Source of the DNA: Lachnospiraceae bacterium
Lineage (GTDB): Bacteria > Bacillota > Clostridia > Lachnospirales > Lachnospiraceae
Reading direction: 5' to 3'
Assembly: GCA_014804755.1 (NCBI GenBank)
Contig: JAAUZE010000015.1
Coordinates: 1-64,000 of the forward strand
DNA length: 64,000 nucleotides
Part shown: positions 42,924-51,732 of the stretch, one piece after another
Layout: the number at the start of each line of letters is the position of its first letter
Numbering within the stretch: position 1 is the stretch's first letter
Notes under the pieces: model-generated
Seen by the model: the letters and a program-made list of their open reading frames with translations, nothing else
Database searches by the model: none
What the model was told of the DNA's origin: nothing
Position numbers and translations under genes: made by a program

Positions 42924-44804
42924 CTATTTCTCATAATACTGCGCCTGCGCATGCCAGAGCTTGCTGTATTTACCGCCTGCATCCGCGATCAGCACATCAT
43001 GGGTCCCCTGCTGTATGAGCTGTCCATGGTCGAACACGGCAATCGAGTCGCAAAAACGGCAGCTTGAAAGCCTGTGACTGATAAACACGGAAGTCTTATG
43101 CTCCACCAGTACATTAAAATTCTCATAGACCGCTGCTTCCGCAATGGGATCTAGAGCCGCCGTGGGCTCGTCCAGCACGACAAACGGAGCATCCTTATAC
43201 AGCGCCCGCGCCAAAGCGATTTTCTGCTTCTCCCCACCGGAGAAGTCAATTCCCTCGGAGTCATACTTCTGTCCGATTGCCCTCTTTAAGGCGTCCTTCT
43301 CTTTCACGTCCGGATCATTGTCGAGACTTTCCAACTTATCACCCAGACCTGCACGAATCAGGCAGTCACGCACTTTTGCCCCGTCGTAAGTATCGCTTAT
43401 AGCAACATTCTCGCCCAGCGGCAGATCTAAGAGCACATAATCCTGAAATACCACGGAAAACAACGCCATGTATTCATCGTACCGATAACGGGTAATATCA
43501 ATGCCATTTAATAAAATCTTTCCTTCCGTCGGATCATACAGGCGGCAGAGTAATTTAATAAATGTGGTTTTACCAGAACCGTTCTCTCCTACGATTGCCA
43601 GCTTATCGCCAATCCTGAATTTCATGCTGACATGACGCAGCGCCCATGCGTCCGTACGGGGATAACGAAAGCTGACGTCCCGGAATTCAATCTCGTAATC
43701 TATATCATCCCGTTTTTCCACAGCAAGCGTGCCCTTGTACATATCATTGGGAAGATCCAGATATTCATAAAGCAATACCAGGTAGGAATTGTTCTGTTTT
43801 AGGCTGCTGAAGCCTGCGGCAATGCCCGCGGCCGCCTCTATAAATCGTTTCGTCGTTCCCTGATAAAGGATAAAACTGCCGATTCCGCACGCGCCAATGA
43901 ATGTCTTGGCCGCAATAAAAAGAAATACACATAAATTGATCGCCGCATTCAGCAGGATGGAACGGAAATTATATTTAATCGTAACCTTTTCCAGTTCTTC
44001 CACCCATTCGGGACGAAGGTGGTACTTACGGACTTCATCCAGCACAATACGGTCAAGGTCAAACATGACCATGTCAACACCCCACCGGCGTACGAAAGCA
44101 GAATAGCGCGCATTTGACTTCACCAGCTTGTCAAACGCTTTCTTCCGCCCGATCGTGCGGACGGCAGAAATTTTTATGGAACAAAGCGCATTTAACATAA
44201 TCAATACCAGAATCACCACCGCAGATGCCGGTGAATTAACAAAGCCAAACACGCCATCATATTCTCCCTGCGCTGTCATGGTAAACAAGGATACCGTCAG
44301 GGATGCAGAAAAAACAATACCCAGAATATTGCTGAACAAATCATGAATCCGCCACATAATCTGGGCAAGTCCCGCGCCGGTGGCATTCATACCGGCAAAA
44401 ATCTCCGCGCGCCGAAACAGCACATCCGGGTCCTCCAGATGCTCATATTGGAACTCATTCTGCCTATCCATCAAAAATGCTTCATGCTTGTGCCACCTTA
44501 GTTCTTCGTAAATCTGCCTCCTGCTTTGCAGAAGCTTTATCACAATTGAAATCAGCAGTCCGCCGACCACCGTAATCCCGGCCAGTCGAAGAAGCCTCTC
44601 GTAATCACAGTCTCCCGCAAGCTCGTTCACCATCTGCGCGGACATATAGAGACCAAAGTATGGCGAGAACGTTTCCGCTATGGTGTAAAGCATCTGATAC
44701 AGCCAAAAGTGCGGCAGTATCTCATTCAGTATTTTCATGCCGCGCCCAATCAGCCGCCATTCTTCCCGAAGCGTGCGCTTCCCGTTATGATCATTCCATA
44801 CCAT
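42924..44804 (-). CDS. ABC half-transporter (second of an overlapping pair)
   Basis: The 626-residue protein has a membrane domain with about five to six hydrophobic segments (residues 45-330) and an ATPase domain. GENGSGKTT is Walker A, DFSGGEKQKIALARAL the signature, and FVVLDEPTAALD Walker B. ATG 44804 lies in the end of the upstream transporter gene, a 14-bp overlap, with GGAGG 8 nt before it. The frame reaching 45146 is a shadow. The overlap and shared SHRLSS switch motif make a heterodimeric exporter with the 44791 gene very likely. The substrate may be a peptide. Confidence 0.88.
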   Translation of the reverse strand: MVWNDHNGKRTLREEWRLIGRGMKILNEILPHFWLYQMLYTIAETFSPYFGLYMSAQMVNELAGDCDYERLLRLAGITVVGGLLISIVIKLLQSRRQIYEELRWHKHEAFLMDRQNEFQYEHLEDPDVLFRRAEIFAGMNATGAGLAQIMWRIHDLFSNILGIVFSASLTVSLFTMTAQGEYDGVFGFVNSPASAVVILVLIMLNALCSIKISAVRTIGRKKAFDKLVKSNARYSAFVRRWGVDMVMFDLDRIVLDEVRKYHLRPEWVEELEKVTIKYNFRSILLNAAINLCVFLFIAAKTFIGACGIGSFILYQGTTKRFIEAAAGIAAGFSSLKQNNSYLVLLYEYLDLPNDMYKGTLAVEKRDDIDYEIEFRDVSFRYPRTDAWALRHVSMKFRIGDKLAIVGENGSGKTTFIKLLCRLYDPTEGKILLNGIDITRYRYDEYMALFSVVFQDYVLLDLPLGENVAISDTYDGAKVRDCLIRAGLGDKLESLDNDPDVKEKDALKRAIGQKYDSEGIDFSGGEKQKIALARALYKDAPFVVLDEPTAALDPIAEAAVYENFNVLVEHKTSVFISHRLSSCRFCDSIAVFDHGQLIQQGTHDVLIADAGGKYSKLWHAQAQYYEK

Positions 44805-46632
44805 CCTTTTTCGCCTCCTTATAGTACTTACTCTGAACCTCAAACAGCTCCCTATATTTTCCTCCTGCCGCCATAAGCTCCTCGTGGGTGCCCACCTGTG
44901 CAAACCGGGCGCCGTCAAGCAGGAAAATACGGTCGCAAAAATTGGTTGACGCAAGGCGATGAGAAATAAATACGGAAGTTGCCTGCGCGGCAATCTGATG
45001 ATAGCTGCGATACATCTTGTCCTCGGCAATGGGGTCAAGAGCCGCCGTGGGCTCATCCAGAATGATACATGGCGGATTCTTATAGAGAAGCCTTGCCAAC
45101 AGAAGCTTCTGTGTCTCCCCGCCCGACAGCTCCACACCATCTTCATAAAGTTCCCGTCCCAGCGGCGTATCTGGCCCCTTAGGCAAAGATGCGATCTTCT
45201 CTGTCAATCCCGCCAGCTCGATACAGGCGGCAAGCCTGTCCCTGTCAATCTCTTCTTCGTTTGTCGCTGATGCGATGTTCTGCGCAATGGACATCGGCAG
45301 AAGATTGAAATTCTGCGGTACAACACCAAACAGTCCATACATTTCGTCGCGGTTATATTCGAACAAAGTGTGCCCATCCAGCAGGATTTCCCCCGAATCC
45401 GGCAGGAGCATTCCGCACATCAGTCTGGTCAGCGTTGTTTTCCCGGCGCCATTTAATCCTACCAGTGCAATCTTCTCTCCCGCCTTGATCTGAAATGAGA
45501 TGTTGTCAAGCACCTTCTTCTCACCCTTGGGATATTGGTAAGATACATTTTTAAATTCTATGGAAAAGGGTCCCTTAGGCACCGGAATACCCGGACCCCG
45601 GTTGAGCTTATCCTCCACCTCCATTGCCTCTCTAAAATCGGAGACCTGCATCGCTCCCTCTGAAACCCGGTTTATTTTCCCCAGAATTTTGTCCATCACG
45701 CCCGACAGAGACGTGATTGCCGAGAAATATAATACAAAGGAGGATGCATCCACATTTCCCCTCACAGCTTCGCCGATTAAAAACGCATACGCAGCTCCGT
45801 CGCGAATCAGAATGATGAGGAAATTGACAAAAGCCGTAAGGATACTGCGTCGTTCGATCTTTCTCCACTCTGCCGCGCTCAAATCACACAGATGCGCGAT
45901 CCTGTCATGCAGGAATTGTTTCATGCCATACAAACGTATGTCCTTGGCATAACTAAAATCCTGAGAGATTGACCATGTGATACACTCCATTTTTTTCTCA
46001 ATATCGTTGCGTACGTCCCGCCCCTCCCAGTTCTTCCTTCGCTCCCACTTTCCCATGACGGCATTTATCGCACATCCGGCGGCAAGCAGCAGAATAATGA
46101 CCGGATGGAACACGGAAACAACCGCTCCAAACAGCAGAAAGCTTAACATCTGCGTAAGCATATTAGAAAAATCCATCGGAAACTGCACGCCTGCCTTGTG
46201 ATTGTCGCTGGTCGCATTGTGTGCGCGTTCGTTCAATTTCTGCACTTCAGGATCATATCGGTGATACCAGTCCCTGTCACGCTCACATTTTTCCAAGATA
46301 TAATGCATCCTTTTCACGACATAAAACTCTGCGTTATCGATCTTTACGGAAAGAATATTATTAACAAGATCACACAGCAGCTGCGCAAGCAGCAGTCCGG
46401 CAATCACCAGCGCAATCGGTGTGAATCTGTCCGACGCCTCCAGCACCGCCAGCACTGCGGACGGCGTATAGAGCGCAAGCGCCGACAGCGCCAAGGAGAT
46501 CGGCACCGTAAAAATTCCCGTAAACACCAGCCCCCGCTCACTGTTCCACAACAGGCGGTAAATGTATCCCACACACGAAAACATCCCATACTTCGGCTTG
46601 CGCCTCGGTTTCTTTTGCTCTTTTTTCTTCAT
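44791..46632 (-). CDS. ABC half-transporter (first of an overlapping pair)
   Basis: The 613-residue protein has a basic N-terminus, about six hydrophobic segments (about residues 30-320) and an ATPase domain. Walker A is GLNGAGKTT, the signature ELSGGETQKLLLARLL, and Walker B CIILDEPTAALD. ATG 46632 has AAAGGAG 14 nt upstream, a long spacing. It overlaps the next half-transporter gene by 14 bp. It follows a GHKL kinase gene, from which a terminator separates it, so the pair may have its own promoter. Confidence 0.87.
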   Translation of the reverse strand: MKKKEQKKPRRKPKYGMFSCVGYIYRLLWNSERGLVFTGIFTVPISLALSALALYTPSAVLAVLEASDRFTPIALVIAGLLLAQLLCDLVNNILSVKIDNAEFYVVKRMHYILEKCERDRDWYHRYDPEVQKLNERAHNATSDNHKAGVQFPMDFSNMLTQMLSFLLFGAVVSVFHPVIILLLAAGCAINAVMGKWERRKNWEGRDVRNDIEKKMECITWSISQDFSYAKDIRLYGMKQFLHDRIAHLCDLSAAEWRKIERRSILTAFVNFLIILIRDGAAYAFLIGEAVRGNVDASSFVLYFSAITSLSGVMDKILGKINRVSEGAMQVSDFREAMEVEDKLNRGPGIPVPKGPFSIEFKNVSYQYPKGEKKVLDNISFQIKAGEKIALVGLNGAGKTTLTRLMCGMLLPDSGEILLDGHTLFEYNRDEMYGLFGVVPQNFNLLPMSIAQNIASATNEEEIDRDRLAACIELAGLTEKIASLPKGPDTPLGRELYEDGVELSGGETQKLLLARLLYKNPPCIILDEPTAALDPIAEDKMYRSYHQIAAQATSVFISHRLASTNFCDRIFLLDGARFAQVGTHEELMAAGGKYRELFEVQSKYYKEAKKDGME

Positions 46633-46687
46633 CGTAATCCAGTCGTCTCCTTTCGTGATCACCTGAAAGAATACTATACCCAATCAA

Positions 46688-46742
46688 TAAAAAAAAGCGC
46701 ATTCCGTCAACCAAAAGTTATTTTCGGTGAACGAAATGCGCT
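46688..46742 (-). terminator. Terminator after the GHKL kinase gene
   Basis: On the minus strand AGCGCATT ... AATGCGCT (46742-46696) forms a long imperfect stem followed by eight T (46695-46688). Confidence 0.75.
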
Positions 46743-46790
46743 AAAGTTCATTCTATAGGTCGAACGCCCGACAAAAATAAGTTGCCGAAA

Positions 46791-47447
46791 TTATTGCAAT
46801 GGAATCAACAGTTCCGCTGTAAATCCGCCGTCCTCGCTATCCGCCGAGAAAAGACCGCCGTACTTTTTCACAAGGCTCTCCACCCGTACAAGACCAAGAC
46901 CATGCTGAGCCCCTTTGTCGGACGAAAAAAAGTTTCTGCGCTTATCGCGCTTCTTTCCGGCGGCGTTGGTGAATGCAAGATAAAGCTGGGTATTCTTCTG
47001 CCCGATATAGATACGAAGGAATCGATCCTCCCGCGGCAGCCTTTTATTCTCCTCAATGGCATTGTCCAGCAGATTCCCGATGATGGCGCACATATCCACA
47101 TCCGTAACCGGCGTCCCCTCCGGAATTTTTGCCTTAGCATTGACCGCAATATCATTCTGCGCCGCAATATTCATCTTTCCGTTCAGGATCGCATCGATCA
47201 TGACCCTTCCGGTCTTAATCGTAGTATCCACCTGTGTGAGATCATGATTTAACTCACGCAGATATTCGTTCACTTCGTCATACTTGCCCAGTGCCATACT
47301 TGCCTGCAATGCCTGAATGTGGTTGTGATAATCATGCCTCCACCCCCGCATCTTCGTATACATCGACTCCACCTCGTCGCAATACTTCTGAAGCAAGTCG
47401 CTCTGATAGTCCGCAATCCGCTTGTCAATCCATTTTTGTAAAAACAT
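46791..47447 (-). CDS. GHKL histidine kinase without sensor domain
   Basis: The 218-residue protein consists of a dimerisation helix with RHDYHNHIQAL (His38, AgrC/ComD-like H-box) and a GHKL ATPase domain (N-box IIGNLLDNAIEENKRL; GLGLVRVESLVKKYGG). It has no membrane segment, which such kinases normally need to sense a peptide outside. ATG 47447 is chosen because an AGG lies 5 nt upstream and the extension to 47603 lies in the regulator gene. It follows the LytTR regulator by 14 bp and should phosphorylate it. The signal input is unknown. Confidence 0.85.
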   Translation of the reverse strand: MFLQKWIDKRIADYQSDLLQKYCDEVESMYTKMRGWRHDYHNHIQALQASMALGKYDEVNEYLRELNHDLTQVDTTIKTGRVMIDAILNGKMNIAAQNDIAVNAKAKIPEGTPVTDVDMCAIIGNLLDNAIEENKRLPREDRFLRIYIGQKNTQLYLAFTNAAGKKRDKRRNFFSSDKGAQHGLGLVRVESLVKKYGGLFSADSEDGGFTAELLIPLQ

Positions 47448-47461
47448 AAATACCTCATATA

Positions 47462-48163
47462 TTAAAACAATCTTATCATTTCTTTTCCGATCTTTTCCGC
47501 CATCCCACGGCTGATAGGAACTTCCTCGCCGTTTTTTAGAAGCACACTGCTGCCCCCAATTCTTGTGATGTGGCACAAGTTGACGCAGAACGAGCGCTGA
47601 CATCTGAAAAAAAATTCATCAAGCGCTTCTACCGTCTCGGCAAAAGACCGTTTCATCCGGTAATTTTCAGCAAAAGTGTGAATCACGACATATTGCTTTT
47701 GGGCTTCAACATAAAGGATCTGCGAAAGGGGCACGAAATCCGTCCTGCGGTCATAAGTCACGCACAGCCTCTTTTCTGTTTTCGCAAGATTAGAGGCGGC
47801 CTTATAAAGCACCTCATGCAGTTTTTCGGAAGAAATCGGTTTCATGAGATAGTGCAGCGCAGCGACCTCGTACCCTTCTGCAACAAAATCAGGATATCCG
47901 GTAATAAAGATAATCTGAACCGCATCGTTCCCCTGACGCACCTTCTTGGCAAGGTCAACACCGTTCATCTCCTTCATTTCTATGTCAAGCAGAAGAATGT
48001 CAAAGTCCTGCTCCTCTTCGTATTGAAAAAGAAACGCCTCCGCAGACGGAAATGTGAAAATTCTCAGGGAATGCCCTGCGGATTCCGCCCAGCGTTCAAC
48101 CAGAGCGGCAGCATATTCCGTATCTGCGGAGTTGTCATCAATAATAGCTATCTTGTAATTCAT
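47462..48163 (-). CDS. LytTR response regulator
   Basis: The 233-residue protein has a receiver domain (acidic pocket with Asp9/Asp10, phospho-acceptor Asp60 in LLLDIEM, Lys in LMKPIS) and a LytTR DNA-binding domain (CVTYDRRTDFVPLSQILYVEAQKQYVVI to the end). This is the AgrA type, which usually controls peptide quorum-sensing or bacteriocin genes. ATG 48163 follows AGGTGG. A kinase gene follows. The extended -10 TGTTATGAT lies about 30 bp upstream. Confidence 0.88.
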   Translation of the reverse strand: MNYKIAIIDDNSADTEYAAALVERWAESAGHSLRIFTFPSAEAFLFQYEEEQDFDILLLDIEMKEMNGVDLAKKVRQGNDAVQIIFITGYPDFVAEGYEVAALHYLMKPISSEKLHEVLYKAASNLAKTEKRLCVTYDRRTDFVPLSQILYVEAQKQYVVIHTFAENYRMKRSFAETVEALDEFFFRCQRSFCVNLCHITRIGGSSVLLKNGEEVPISRGMAEKIGKEMIRLF

Positions 48164-48212
48164 ATGCCACCTGCCTATACTCCCTTTCAATCATAACACA
48201 AAACCCAATGAA

Positions 48213-48251
48213 TTATGAATATCGATTCACGCCGGGCAGAGCCTCACTCAT
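48213..48251 (-). CDS. Possible 12-residue leader peptide
   Basis: ATG 48251 has GGAGGAGG 6 nt upstream and opens a frame MSEALPGVNRYS that ends 50 bp before the LytTR regulator. A second ATG at 48257 abuts the site. It has no cysteine, so it is not an AgrD-like precursor. It may be a leader or chance. Confidence 0.3.
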   Translation of the reverse strand: MSEALPGVNRYS

Positions 48252-48386
48252 AAACATCCTCCTCCGTTCGAAACCGGTAAGTAATGCTTCTTTTATCTGA
48301 AACGGACAAACCGTGAATGATGTCTCCCCACCATTTTACCAACAGTCTCTCTGTCTGGCAAATGATTTTCTTCCTAAGACATAATT

Positions 48387-48420
48387 TCAGGGAAGCGGTC
48401 ATGAAATACCGCTTCCCTGA
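48387..48420 (-). terminator. Terminator after the FtsX-type permease gene
   Basis: Perfect 12-bp arms (48387-48398 and 48409-48420) enclose a 10-nt loop, 14 bp beyond the stop codon. Confidence 0.7.
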
Positions 48421-48433
48421 TCACATATACACT

Positions 48434-50779
48434 CTATTCTCCCGAGATCAACGCTCTCGGTGCAATCTTCTTAATCCGGAGAGACATGAGGCACGCCGCC
48501 GCAAACGCAAACAAAACAAGTCCGATCCCTGCAAAGATATTAAACATGAGCGGAACGGTAAACGTACACTTAACGATTCCTACTCCGCTAAAAAACAAGG
48601 CGGTCAGCGGGTTGATGATCTGCGCGCAGACAGTGATTCCCACTGCGGCTGAAAGAATGACCGCCGGCATAAAGCTGAGCGCCGTCTGCAATATCAGCTG
48701 TCCCGTCGTATAGCCCAACGCCTTTAAGATGCCGTAATCCCTCTTTTTACCGTTTAAAACCGTTCGCACCAGCAGGTACATAACAAATACTACAATAATA
48801 CCGCTTACGAACAGGATGGCGGTCACGATCACCGTCGCCAGCGCAACATACACGCCGCCCGAGCCTTCAAGAATCGCCTGGATGTTCAACGCCGTGTTGA
48901 TATCGTTCCCGAAACGCCCGCTCACCTCGCTGTTGAAATCGTCAATATCCGTATCCTCCGTAAGATCGATATAGTAGCTCGCATTTGAGAGGGTGCCGAT
49001 CCTTTCATATCCCTCACGGGTCATCGCGCAGTCCTTTCCAAGATAACTTGTAAGCTGTGTCAATCCCGTGATCAGATAGGTCTGCTCATTTCCTTCCGCC
49101 TTCAAAACAATCTCATCACCGACTTTTAACCCGTTTTCCCTTGCATATTTCGCGGCGATGGCAACCTCATTATCGTACTTGGGAAAGCGCCCCTCAATGA
49201 CGATATTCTGATTATTAAACTTCGAAAAATCATCGTAGATTATTCCGGGCAGTAAGCTCCCGCCCAAATGCTGCACATTGACATTCGTATGAAGATGCAT
49301 TTTTTCCACACGGCTATCGGTCTTCATGGCGGATAAAAATTCGCTCTCCCTGCTCACATTTACATCAATACAGGAATCCGCTGATTCTCCTACGAACATA
49401 TCAACAAACGGCTGCATATCCATGATCATATTTTCAAACATCAGTCCCGAAAATACAATGATGAGCGATAGCACGAGCATCGTGATCCCGATCGTGATAT
49501 TCTGTTTTAATCCCGAGCTTGCGGTTTTCATCGCCAGCGCGGCATGCAGCGGCAGGCGCGTTAAGTCAAGCGGAACCGCGTTTTTCTTAAAATGGTGCGT
49601 TGCGACACCCTGACGGATCGCAGTGATCGGCTCAATCTTCTTTATCTTTTTTGCAGATAAGAGCACCGTCAGCGCTACCACGCTGAAAACAAAACCGATC
49701 GTGGCAAAAAAAGGAACCGGCAGAACTCTGATCTGATACGGTATTCCCGTCTGTGAGACCATCATGCCGCTTACTGCCGGAAAAATGCAATAGGAAAGCG
49801 CACAGCCTATCACAGCAGCCAGAACCGAGATTACCACAAACTGCATGACAAAGGACGAAACAAGCTGTCCGCTTCGATATCCCACGGCTTTCAGTGCACC
49901 GAGATTCTGCATCTGATCCTGAATGGTATTTGCCACGTTTGACGAGATGACGACCACGCCGATCAACAGCACCAAAAATGCCATGACACTTAGAATTCCC
50001 GCGCAGATCATGGAGGAAATATAACGGGACTCGCTCACCTCCTCATAAGAATCGCTTACAAACATCACATCGGGAAACGCTTCCGCCATGCCATCCAGCA
50101 GCAGCGTTTTCATTTCCTCGCTTTTCGTCCTGTCCGTTAGCCGTAGGGAAATACAGGTTGATGGATACGCGGCGTTTCCCTCAGAAAGCGCTCTGAATTT
50201 GTCCTCTGTCAACAGCATCATGGTCACCCCGCAGTTGTGAGATCCCATCATCGGACTATTAAAAAATCCACATACCGTATATTCCAGCGTTTCGCTGCCC
50301 AAAGCAAGCTGTATCGTATCGCCCACGGAATAATTATCCCCCGATCCGTAAAGCATGGGCAGATAGATTCCGCTGCTCAAATCACTCTCCTCGGTCAATT
50401 CCGCTTTTCCCACATCCGCACAAAGCGCAGTATCCTTTTCCAGGATCACCAGACTCGCCATGATTTCCCCGCCGCCGTAGGAAAACGAGCCCGGCATACA
50501 GAGCGCATCTCTCACAGAGAACTCCGTCACCTCATCGGAGCCGGAGAGCATATCGGTTACAAACTCCCGAAACGTCTCCTCATTCGTATAGGCAGCGATC
50601 GTGACATGTCCATCGTTCACTTTTGTATGAGATCGCTCAAAGTTTTTCATATAATCCGTGCTCAGCATCAGCCACAGATTCATCATAATGGACGAAAGCA
50701 ATATCAGCATAATGATCGCGACAGTCTGGCCTTTCGCCTTGCGGATATTCGAGCGGACAAGTAACATGGTTCGTTTCAC
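48434..50779 (-). CDS. FtsX-type ABC permease (duplicated)
   Basis: The 781-residue protein has two FtsX-like halves. The first has one segment at about residues 17-40, a large external domain (about 45-255) and three segments at about 260-380. The second repeats this with a segment near 440 and three more near 660-780. The MacB/LolE-like layout acts with a separate ATPase, the gene just upstream. The start is GTG 50779, 1 bp after the ATPase stop, with GGGGTGG 4 nt upstream; ATG 50767 is the alternative. Such systems often give resistance to antimicrobial peptides. Confidence 0.85.
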   Translation of the reverse strand: MKRTMLLVRSNIRKAKGQTVAIIMLILLSSIMMNLWLMLSTDYMKNFERSHTKVNDGHVTIAAYTNEETFREFVTDMLSGSDEVTEFSVRDALCMPGSFSYGGGEIMASLVILEKDTALCADVGKAELTEESDLSSGIYLPMLYGSGDNYSVGDTIQLALGSETLEYTVCGFFNSPMMGSHNCGVTMMLLTEDKFRALSEGNAAYPSTCISLRLTDRTKSEEMKTLLLDGMAEAFPDVMFVSDSYEEVSESRYISSMICAGILSVMAFLVLLIGVVVISSNVANTIQDQMQNLGALKAVGYRSGQLVSSFVMQFVVISVLAAVIGCALSYCIFPAVSGMMVSQTGIPYQIRVLPVPFFATIGFVFSVVALTVLLSAKKIKKIEPITAIRQGVATHHFKKNAVPLDLTRLPLHAALAMKTASSGLKQNITIGITMLVLSLIIVFSGLMFENMIMDMQPFVDMFVGESADSCIDVNVSRESEFLSAMKTDSRVEKMHLHTNVNVQHLGGSLLPGIIYDDFSKFNNQNIVIEGRFPKYDNEVAIAAKYARENGLKVGDEIVLKAEGNEQTYLITGLTQLTSYLGKDCAMTREGYERIGTLSNASYYIDLTEDTDIDDFNSEVSGRFGNDINTALNIQAILEGSGGVYVALATVIVTAILFVSGIIVVFVMYLLVRTVLNGKKRDYGILKALGYTTGQLILQTALSFMPAVILSAAVGITVCAQIINPLTALFFSGVGIVKCTFTVPLMFNIFAGIGLVLFAFAAACLMSLRIKKIAPRALISGE

Positions 50780-50780
50780 A

Positions 50781-51539
50781 CTACCACCCCATTTCCACAA
50801 GAAACGCCGACAGCTTCTCGTGCCGCGCTTTGTCGTTTGCCTTATATTTTCCCAGATCACACTCTCCCATCACAACGCCGTCCTGAATATACAGGATACG
50901 GTTTCCCCGTCTCGCTGAGCGCATATCATGCGTCACCATCACGACGCTTTGTCCCGCCTCATGAAAACGTGTCAGCGTGTCTAACACGTCCAGTCCCGAC
51001 TTGGAGTTGAGCGCGCCCGTCGGCTCATCCGCAAACAGAATTTCGGGGGAATTGATGAGCGCGCGGACGATTCCGACCCGCTGCGCCTCACCGCCCGAAA
51101 TCTGCGTCGGAAACTTTCTCTGCGTTTCCTCCGAGATCCCCACTGCCGCAAACAGCTCTTTCGCGCGCGAAACAAGCGCTTTTTTTTCGCTGCTCACAAG
51201 CAGCCCGGCCGCAAGCACGTTGTCTAAAACACTCATGGTGTCGAGCAGATAAATCTGTTGAAATACAAATCCGCAATGCTCCTTTCGAAATACCGCAAGC
51301 TGATCAGAATTAAAATCGGATATGTCTGCTTCACCGACCGTGATTTTCCCAAGGGTAGGTGTGTCCATTCCCGACAGCGCGTACAAAAGCGTGGATTTTC
51401 CCGCTCCCGACGCACCCATAATGACTGTGAAATCCCCCTTGTAGATCGTAAGATCAATGTTTTTCAGAACGTGCTGCATCGCCCCTCCGTTGGAAAAGCT
51501 CTTGCTGAGACGCTCGGTTTTTATCAATGCTTCTTTCAT
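50781..51539 (-). CDS. ABC ATPase of MacB/LolD type
   Basis: The 252-residue ATPase has Walker A GASGAGKST (about residues 40-48), the signature QISGGEAQRVGIVRAL and Walker B ILFADEPTGALN, the form typical of MacB/LolD/BceA subunits. It pairs with the permease gene that begins 1 bp after its stop. The OmpR-type kinase gene lies upstream across a hairpin region. Confidence 0.93.
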   Translation of the reverse strand: MKEALIKTERLSKSFSNGGAMQHVLKNIDLTIYKGDFTVIMGASGAGKSTLLYALSGMDTPTLGKITVGEADISDFNSDQLAVFRKEHCGFVFQQIYLLDTMSVLDNVLAAGLLVSSEKKALVSRAKELFAAVGISEETQRKFPTQISGGEAQRVGIVRALINSPEILFADEPTGALNSKSGLDVLDTLTRFHEAGQSVVMVTHDMRSARRGNRILYIQDGVVMGECDLGKYKANDKARHEKLSAFLVEMGW

Positions 51540-51579
51540 GATAATCTACCTATGCCTTTCTTTGATTTTCAACCCCTGC

Positions 51580-51683
51580 AGAGAATGCAGGGAGAATAAA
51601 TTCTCCTTGCATTCTCTTGCGTGAGACGTAGAACTTCTTAGCGAAGCAGCCATTGCTGCGAGCTTTAGAAGTTCTTCTCACGC
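51580..51683. repeat. Two long hairpins between kinase and ABC ATPase genes
   Basis: The 18-bp arms 51580-51597 and 51600-51617 match except at one position and enclose 2 nt. GCGTGAG...GTAGAACTTCT (51619-51638) pairs with AGAAGTTCT...CTCACGC (51667-51683) over an inner GCAGC/GCTGC pair. They may end kinase transcription or process the mRNA. Confidence 0.65.
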
Positions 51684-51732
51684 TGCCTCCCTTTTTCACG
51701 TTCCATTCTGTCCGACATAAGCTTAACTGTCT

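Noticed and set aside
44805-45146. N-terminal extension of the 42924 ABC gene
   Set aside because: It is Arg-rich antisense-like sequence within the upstream transporter gene. ATG 44804 has a good ribosome binding site.
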